This document shows positions 7,256 to 11,624 of a DNA stretch of 11,624 nt, piece after piece. The notes below the pieces were generated by a model. It had not been told where the DNA came from, did not search any database, and was given only the letters and a program-made list of their open reading frames with translations. Origin of the DNA: Candidatus Dadabacteria bacterium (GTDB lineage Bacteria; Bdellovibrionota_C; UBA2361; J135); assembly GCA_003694225.1 (NCBI GenBank), contig RFKT01000021.1:1-11624 (forward strand), in the 5' to 3' direction. The position numbers and the translations under genes were made by a program. Position 1 is the first letter of the stretch, and each line of letters starts with the position of its first letter.

Positions 7256-8182
7256 TCACTGCGGCATTGTCTCCTTTAAAATCTTCATCACTTGCAACAC
7301 TGGTGGCACCAAAAAGCATACGAGTAGTCCGGCAAAGGTACACAAAAGAGGCATTGTTGCCTTAACCGGCATCTGGGCTATCTGTTCCTCAACGGATTCT
7401 TGAAAATAGAGCTGTGTAGAATCACTCAATTCCCTAAGAGGCATAATAATTTCACCTCCCTCTTTCTGAGCTACAGCTAGATGCAAAAAGGCATGCCTTA
7501 AGGCAGGATGCTCAATATGAGACGCAACATCTTTGAGGCTTTTCTCAAAACTAATCCCGGATTCAGTAAGCCCATGAACTATTTTTAAAAGCACAGTCAC
7601 TGGATCGGTTTCCTTCCCCTTCTCAGATTCTCCAATCTCTATAGCGGAAGACAACGCAGGTATGATGTCAAGTCCAGCCTGCACAGCCATTACAATGCGT
7701 TCCATAACGACAGGGAGAAAAAATTCCAGAGACCGTTTGTATTCAACCTTGGCTGCCTTTAGCCTATATTTAGAGATAAAATGCCCAACCGAATATCCCA
7801 TAAACGCTGCAAATATAGCCCTCAAAAATGGACCTGAGGGAGAAGCTGCAAAGTTAAGAATAAGAAATACTATGGAGCCTACTATCGGGATAAGTTTCTG
7901 TCGTAGAAGGAAAACCTTCCTATGCTCTTCTTCTATTAAGCCTGCCTCTGCGAGCTCATCATCAAATGTATATCCGGCTATCTTTATAGACTCATTCTCT
8001 TGCCTTTCGCTTTCTTCCAGAGGTTCTTCCATTTTGAGGGCATTGCCTCTACCCAAAAGCTCATCATCCCTTAGATCCTCTAGTACATCCACAGAACTCC
8101 TAAAGCTGCTCTTTAAAACAATGCCAAAAGCCGCCGCAAGAAGAAGGCAAATAAGCGCCAATTGCATAACCTCTGTGTTCAC
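7256..8182 (-). CDS. tadC: Tad inner-membrane platform protein TadC
   Basis: One of the two polytopic platform proteins of the Tad/Flp pilus machine, expected to sit in the inner membrane above the CpaF ATPase. Length is 308 residues. There is one N-terminal hydrophobic helix (about 7-23), then an acidic cytoplasmic segment (30-90), a helix pair (about 97-137), a T2SSF-type cytoplasmic domain (about 153-275) and a C-terminal helix (277-296). The domain shows the usual pattern MAVQAGLDIIPAL and later AVAQKEGGEIIMPLRELS. The start codon is GTG, justified by AGGAGG 5 nt upstream; that site overlaps the tadB stop. It lies 9 nt after tadB and 11 nt before the TadG-like gene. The call rests on the T2SSF domain together with the order cpaF-tadB-tadC. 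Confidence 0.9.
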   Translation of the reverse strand: MNTEVMQLALICLLLAAAFGIVLKSSFRSSVDVLEDLRDDELLGRGNALKMEEPLEESERQENESIKIAGYTFDDELAEAGLIEEEHRKVFLLRQKLIPIVGSIVFLILNFAASPSGPFLRAIFAAFMGYSVGHFISKYRLKAAKVEYKRSLEFFLPVVMERIVMAVQAGLDIIPALSSAIEIGESEKGKETDPVTVLLKIVHGLTESGISFEKSLKDVASHIEHPALRHAFLHLAVAQKEGGEIIMPLRELSDSTQLYFQESVEEQIAQMPVKATMPLLCTFAGLLVCFLVPPVLQVMKILKETMPQ

Positions 8183-8187
8183 GCGCT

Positions 8188-8193
8188 CCTCCT
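8188..8193 (-). promoter_or_regulatory. Strong ribosome binding site of tadC, overlapping the tadB stop
   Basis: A perfect AGGAGG on the minus strand, 5 nt before the GTG start of tadC. It overlaps the TAG stop of tadB (8192-8194), so the two genes are likely translated in step. It is what makes GTG a credible start. Confidence 0.75.
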
Positions 8194-9055
8194 ATGTCAT
8201 TCTTTTGCCTGCAATCTGCCTCATCCACCAAAGTCCTGTAAGGATTAGGCAAACACCAAACGCTATAATCTTTGAGCCCACAGGGTGCGAGATGGCATAC
8301 TTAACCCCCTCGGGATTCGCAAAAAACTGTATAAGCCCTATTATGACTGTACATCCCGCTATGCCTAAGGCCGCAAGTTTCTGCATCGCCACAGCAGATC
8401 TTATCTTCCTTACAAAGGACTGTCTTTGCCTTGTAACCCTAGCAAGCCTCTGCAGGCATTCACTAAGGGACGATCCCTCTTTTCGTGCCAGGACCATTGC
8501 ACCCCTAAAAAGCTGTATATCAGGGTGATTGATACTATAAGCAAACCTGTTTAAAGATATATCTTCAGGAACTCCCCTCTCAATATTTTCGCGAAAATCT
8601 ATTAGCTCTTCTCTCATAACGGAATTTTTGGGGAAAAGGTGTATTGCCTCACAGAGAACATATATAGGGTCAGCGCCGGTTTTGATGGCAGAGGCAAGAG
8701 AAAGCAAAAGCGCTGTATAATCTCTCTCAAATTCTTTGGCTCGAGCAACCCCTTTATTTACAAGCCCTCTATAGCCGAAGAAAATGAGGGCAATAGAGAC
8801 AACGAAAGGGATCCAAGAACGGATTAAGAATGCAACTACGATTCCTAAAGCAAGGATCAGCAGGAATTTGCACATAACTACGCTAGCTTTGTCCGGACTC
8901 ATCCCCGCATAAAGAAGCAATCTCTTAAAATGCCCTAAAAGGGCGTTATCTTTATCGCATGAAAGCTCCTGCCAGCTGTTGCAATCCTCACCGTAGGAGG
9001 TTCTTGAAACTAGCAAAGTCTCCAATCTTTCCTGTTCTGCCCCCTGAAAAAACAT
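8192..9055 (-). CDS. tadB: Tad inner-membrane platform protein TadB
   Basis: Platform partner of TadC in the inner membrane for Flp pilus assembly. Length is 287 residues. A polar N-terminal segment (1-55) precedes two membrane helices (about 59-77 and 80-98). A T2SSF-type cytoplasmic domain follows (about 113-225, with LASAIKTGADPIYVL and the later pattern VLARKEGSSLSECLQRLA), then two C-terminal helices (about 227-245 and 261-278). This is the standard TadB topology. The ATG is oddly served: the best purine run, AAAGGAG, ends only 1 nt before it, while a weaker GGAT lies 9 nt away. A TTG at codon 11 is a possible alternative start. The gene begins 7 nt after cpaF, so coupling may help initiation. 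Confidence 0.9.
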   Translation of the reverse strand: MFFQGAEQERLETLLVSRTSYGEDCNSWQELSCDKDNALLGHFKRLLLYAGMSPDKASVVMCKFLLILALGIVVAFLIRSWIPFVVSIALIFFGYRGLVNKGVARAKEFERDYTALLLSLASAIKTGADPIYVLCEAIHLFPKNSVMREELIDFRENIERGVPEDISLNRFAYSINHPDIQLFRGAMVLARKEGSSLSECLQRLARVTRQRQSFVRKIRSAVAMQKLAALGIAGCTVIIGLIQFFANPEGVKYAISHPVGSKIIAFGVCLILTGLWWMRQIAGKRMT

Positions 9056-9062
9056 ACTCCTT

Positions 9063-10412
9063 TCATCCTTTAGTTACTAAGTGCGTTGGATAACGAGAAA
9101 GATAGATCCCTTCCTGCTCAAGCTTATCCTTGAATGCGCTAACCTTTGTCACTACCTTCCATACAGGACGTCCATTGGAAGGCGAATACAAAAATATATC
9201 CCTATGCCTAATCATTCCTTCTGCAACAGAACCAAGTTCTTTGACCTCCATAATTCGCCTTTTCCCGGTCGCCCTGCATATATCCAAAAAGACTATAACC
9301 TGCACTGATTTTGAAATCTGCTCATAGATAACTGTTCTTGAAACCCCTTTTTGCGCCCTCCCAAGAAAGAGCTCAAGCCTAGACACAGCTTCCCCAGCAT
9401 TTCGTGCATGTATGGTGGACAGCCCAGGATGCCCTGAAGCGCATACATCTATAAAAGATTCTGCAGCCTCAGCATCCCGCATCTCACCAAATATAATCCT
9501 ATTCATTGCCATCCTCATCCCAGCCCTTATGCATTCAGAGGGAGAAACCCTGCCTGCTCCATCTGTATTTGCGCCGCGTGTATAGAGATATCTTACATGA
9601 GGATGCTCAAGCATAATTTCAGGCGTATCCTCTATAACGAGGATCGACTCATAAGCCGGCATAGATGCGGCAAGAGCTCTGACGAGAGTTGTCTTTCCTG
9701 TACCAACCTCCCCTACAACCAACACAGTCTGACCTGTTTTAACCATCGCCTTAAGATAATCGAGCACCTCAGAAGGAGCCAGGTAATACTTCACTAAATC
9801 TTCTAAGGTAACAGAAGCAAAGCGGTTAAGCCTTATGGTTAGGTATGGGCCGCTTTCACAGAGACACTTATGCACAGCATGAATTCTGGCAAAAGAGCCA
9901 ATCATGCCGTCAGCTATAGGCTGCGCTGTCGAATATGTAGTCCCTGCCTTAAAGAGCAACCTCTCCACAAATGACTCGTATGATTCTTGGCTAGGAAAGG
10001 AAAGATCCGTCGTGAAATTACTTCTGGCTCTCTGAACATCAATACGGGAATAGTTTACAACGATAATGTCCTGCACTTCCGGATCATCAACTAAATCCTG
10101 AAGTATGCCAAACGGCCGCTGGCTTTTTTCAAGTTGTGCTAAGACTTCATCTCTCTCAAAGGATGCTAGCTCAAAACCCAAGCGAGAAGAGACTTTCTCT
10201 ATAATCTCATATATCTCCTGTTCGCTTCTCTCATTCCCTGATTCGGACTCTAACCTTTTATATCCTAACTCCCTTTGAACTTCTTCAAGGATGTAATTTA
10301 AAGCGGGGCTTAAGGTTTGGGCTCTTGCTGTTTTTTGTGAAAGAATCCGATTAGAAGGTGCAGAGGTAGGCCTTACTTGCTCAAGCAGCTTTATATCTCC
10401 TATCTTCTGCAC
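9063..10412 (-). CDS. cpaF: Tad pilus assembly ATPase CpaF/TadA
   Basis: Cytoplasmic hexameric secretion ATPase of the VirB11/TadA class, which drives pilin polymerisation through TadB/TadC. Length is 449 residues. A three-helix-like N-terminal segment (about 35-100) is followed by the N-terminal domain. The motor then shows Walker A GEVGTGKTT (234-242), the acidic box VIEDTPE (259-265), Walker B IIFGE (306-310) with Glu310, and the histidine box GHPGLSTIHA (327-336). The motor is therefore complete. The N-domain is divergent: the region around 155-190 lacks the usual GRxxD and Pro-Pro patterns, and a Cys183-x-Cys185 pair sits where the Pro-Pro usually is. The start is GTG with GAGGGGG about 6 nt upstream; no in-frame ATG lies nearby. 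It is separated from cpaB by 72 nt and from tadB by 7 nt. The genes usually between cpaB and cpaF (secretin, TadZ) are missing. Confidence 0.93.
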   Translation of the reverse strand: MQKIGDIKLLEQVRPTSAPSNRILSQKTARAQTLSPALNYILEEVQRELGYKRLESESGNERSEQEIYEIIEKVSSRLGFELASFERDEVLAQLEKSQRPFGILQDLVDDPEVQDIIVVNYSRIDVQRARSNFTTDLSFPSQESYESFVERLLFKAGTTYSTAQPIADGMIGSFARIHAVHKCLCESGPYLTIRLNRFASVTLEDLVKYYLAPSEVLDYLKAMVKTGQTVLVVGEVGTGKTTLVRALAASMPAYESILVIEDTPEIMLEHPHVRYLYTRGANTDGAGRVSPSECIRAGMRMAMNRIIFGEMRDAEAAESFIDVCASGHPGLSTIHARNAGEAVSRLELFLGRAQKGVSRTVIYEQISKSVQVIVFLDICRATGKRRIMEVKELGSVAEGMIRHRDIFLYSPSNGRPVWKVVTKVSAFKDKLEQEGIYLSRYPTHLVTKG

Positions 10413-10484
10413 AGATTCCCCCTCTCTGCATATTAATATTTACAAGCAACTACAACTATCTACTCACATGCCCCTCATCTCCAC
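10413..10484 (-). other. 72-nt gap between cpaB and cpaF, with an AT palindrome
   Basis: This is the only sizeable gap inside the pilus operon. It contains the perfect 10-bp palindrome ATATTAATAT (10430-10439) just upstream of the cpaF ribosome site, and a TAATAT that could serve as a -10 element. The nearest -35-like TTGTAG is only 14 nt upstream, which is too close for a good sigma-70 promoter. I see no gene and no terminator hairpin here. Confidence 0.3.
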
Positions 10485-11387
10485 TCATTTGCTTCCCTTT
10501 TCGCCGACCAAAAACCCATCAGGTACAGTTTCTGTCTTTATCCATTTCCCATCAGTAAGGGCATATTTTGCGCCACGATCTCCTTTTACGGTTATAACAC
10601 CCCTTACCTCCGATACCTTATGGGGAGTCGCAACATTTCTTCCTCGCAACCTTTCGGAGGTAAATACTGTTTCTCTCCAGTTATCGCCATCCGTAGCCCC
10701 TCTTAAGGCAAAGGCTATTTTACCTAGGGGGATGGCAGTATTAATAGCCAAGCACTGCTCTTGCGTCACCAAAAGAGTAACTGTCTTTGGAACACTTGGA
10801 GCTGAAGAGGGGTTTACAGGATCAACCGATCTTTCAGCGGAAAGAATTTTTACCCCTTCGGCTATAACAGTTGTTTTATCCTTCTCCACTAGAAGCACAT
10901 CGACTATCGAACCTGAGCCAGCCCATCCCTCCACTGCCGCTGTAGCATCAACCTTAACTGTCATAGCCCTCATTCCTTTTGGAATGCGCTCAACAACCGG
11001 ATTTAAAGCCTTCGCCTCGAGGCTCAGATTTTCCCGAAATACCGGGAGATTGGCAGGCAGGGGGGCTACTGTGACGCCGTTATAGTATTTCTCAACTGAA
11101 AACAATGCCCCTTTTGGAACCTGATGCTTTGGATAAGACATATACTTAAACCTTATCTTGCTTACAGGAGTTCCAGCCGGCACAAAATGGGCTGGGACGG
11201 GGAGGGAGACAGTATCAAATTCCGCAACCACAGTTGGAGCTTTTTCCTTAGCCTCAACAACCACAGATTGTTTCCTTGTCATAAGAAAGGCAACAATAAG
11301 TGTTGTTACACACAACATAGCCACAACAGCTATATTCCTGTCGCGCCTACCCCGCCTTCCCTTTTTAGCACTTTTCCTTACAGCCAT
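10485..11387 (-). CDS. cpaB: Flp pilus assembly protein CpaB/RcpC
   Basis: A periplasmic assembly factor of the Tad system, in this family associated with the outer-membrane secretin channel. Length is 300 residues. A very basic N-terminus (residues 1-18 hold many Arg and Lys) leads into one membrane helix (about 19-37). The SAF-like domain follows, with the family pattern VPAGTPVSKIRFKYM and the later VPKGALFSVEKYY. The second part (about 138-215) has PKGMRAMTVKVDA, GWAGSGSIVDVLLV and VTLLVTQEQCLAI, all typical of CpaB. The C-terminus (about 255-300) is an extra segment without recognised motifs. The ATG is preceded by a G-rich site (GGGGG) at about 6 nt. It starts 22 nt after flp. The cpaC secretin gene expected next is not present. 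Confidence 0.88.
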   Translation of the reverse strand: MAVRKSAKKGRRGRRDRNIAVVAMLCVTTLIVAFLMTRKQSVVVEAKEKAPTVVAEFDTVSLPVPAHFVPAGTPVSKIRFKYMSYPKHQVPKGALFSVEKYYNGVTVAPLPANLPVFRENLSLEAKALNPVVERIPKGMRAMTVKVDATAAVEGWAGSGSIVDVLLVEKDKTTVIAEGVKILSAERSVDPVNPSSAPSVPKTVTLLVTQEQCLAINTAIPLGKIAFALRGATDGDNWRETVFTSERLRGRNVATPHKVSEVRGVITVKGDRGAKYALTDGKWIKTETVPDGFLVGEKGSK

Positions 11388-11409
11388 CAGGTTCCCCCAG
11401 CAAAAGGCT

Positions 11410-11601
11410 TCAAGTCGGCAGATTATTTACAAAACCGGATAAACCTTGAAAGTATGACTGAAGAGATCCGCCAAAGGCGCTTACCGCGGCATAAACTATG
11501 CCAACTAAGACCGCGGCTCCCATGGCATATTCTAAGAGGCTCATTCCGGATTCCCCTCTTTTGCCAATCATCCGATTCCCCAATCTTTCCAATGTGCGCA
11601 T
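11410..11601 (-). CDS. flp: Flp-family type IVb prepilin
   Basis: Structural subunit of the Flp/Tad pilus. The prepilin has 63 residues with a basic 19-residue leader ending in Gly. The processing site Gly19-Met20-Ser-Leu-Leu-Glu24-Tyr25 matches the Flp rule: Gly at -1, then Glu-Tyr at +5/+6. Cleavage would leave a 44-residue mature pilin with a hydrophobic helix (about 20-45) and a short polar tail. The ATG at 11601 has a strong ribosome site; Met11 is also preceded by a G-rich stretch and would give a shorter leader. It is the first gene of the train in this window. The prepilin peptidase that must process it is not seen here. Only 23 nt lie between the start and the window edge, so the promoter is out of view. 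Confidence 0.9.
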   Translation of the reverse strand: MRTLERLGNRMIGKRGESGMSLLEYAMGAAVLVGIVYAAVSAFGGSLQSYFQGLSGFVNNLPT

Positions 11602-11606
11602 TTTAG

Positions 11607-11614
11607 CCCTCCTT
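11607..11614 (-). promoter_or_regulatory. Strong ribosome binding site of flp
   Basis: AAGGAGGG on the minus strand, 5 nt before the flp ATG. It is among the strongest ribosome sites in the window, as expected for a pilin made in large amounts. Confidence 0.75.
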
Positions 11615-11624
11615 TAAGTTTTAA

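Noticed and set aside
7245-7343. N-terminal extension of the TadG-like protein starting at GTG 7343
   Set aside because: It would overlap tadC by 88 nt. The ATG at 7244 has a proper ribosome site and gives the expected basic start plus membrane helix.
7662-8528. A 288-codon open frame on the plus strand across tadC and tadB
   Set aside because: It lies antisense to two clearly recognised genes, has a Ser/Arg/Ile-rich composition with no recognisable motif, and is explained by codon bias of the real genes.
10468-11085. A 205-codon open frame on the plus strand across cpaB
   Set aside because: It is antisense to cpaB, is low in complexity (Ser, Thr, Pro), and has no recognisable motif.
1-11624. 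Search for CRISPR arrays, tRNA or rRNA genes, insertion sequences and attachment sites
   Set aside because: No regularly spaced repeats, no tRNA-like cloverleaf, no transposase or integrase, and no long terminal repeats were seen; almost all the sequence is coding.

Overview
The window looks like chromosomal DNA from a Gram-negative bacterium. The evidence is a typical NuoB, Tad components of the CpaB and TadG/TadE kinds, and strong AGGAGG-type ribosome binding sites. The NuoB style would suit a deltaproteobacterium in the broad sense or a related lineage, but this is an impression from motif style and the sequence alone does not fix the taxon.

Layout. On the left, the 3' part of a fabF-like ketoacyl-ACP synthase runs on the plus strand and is cut by the window edge. 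It converges on nuoB, a complex I subunit gene that stands alone on the minus strand. Everything from there to the right edge is one minus-strand gene train. In transcription order (right to left) it reads flp pilin, cpaB/rcpC, cpaF/tadA ATPase, tadB, tadC, a TadG-like protein with a von Willebrand-like region, a TadE-like pseudopilin, a three-part regulator, and a membrane hybrid histidine kinase. Spacing is tight from cpaF onward: gaps of 7, 9, 11 and 7 nt, then overlaps of 4 and 11 nt. This suggests one operon with coupled translation. nuoB follows after 88 nt that contain an imperfect inverted repeat.

How the genes fit together. flp encodes the small prepilin. CpaF powers assembly through the TadB/TadC inner-membrane platform. 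CpaB is a periplasmic channel or assembly factor, and TadE and TadG are minor envelope proteins. The secretin (CpaC/RcpA), TadZ/CpaE, TadD and the prepilin peptidase are absent from the window, so they must lie beyond the right edge, lie elsewhere, or be replaced.

The most unusual part is the regulatory tail. The regulator seems to be built from the N-terminal part of a GspE/PilB-type secretion ATPase: an MshEN/GspE-N-like domain followed by a degenerate second N-domain. It lacks the Walker-box motor and ends instead in a receiver domain. Its stop overlaps the start of a hybrid kinase that also ends in a receiver. Neither protein has a DNA-binding output domain. I infer that the pair controls the pilus machine by protein contacts, not by transcription.
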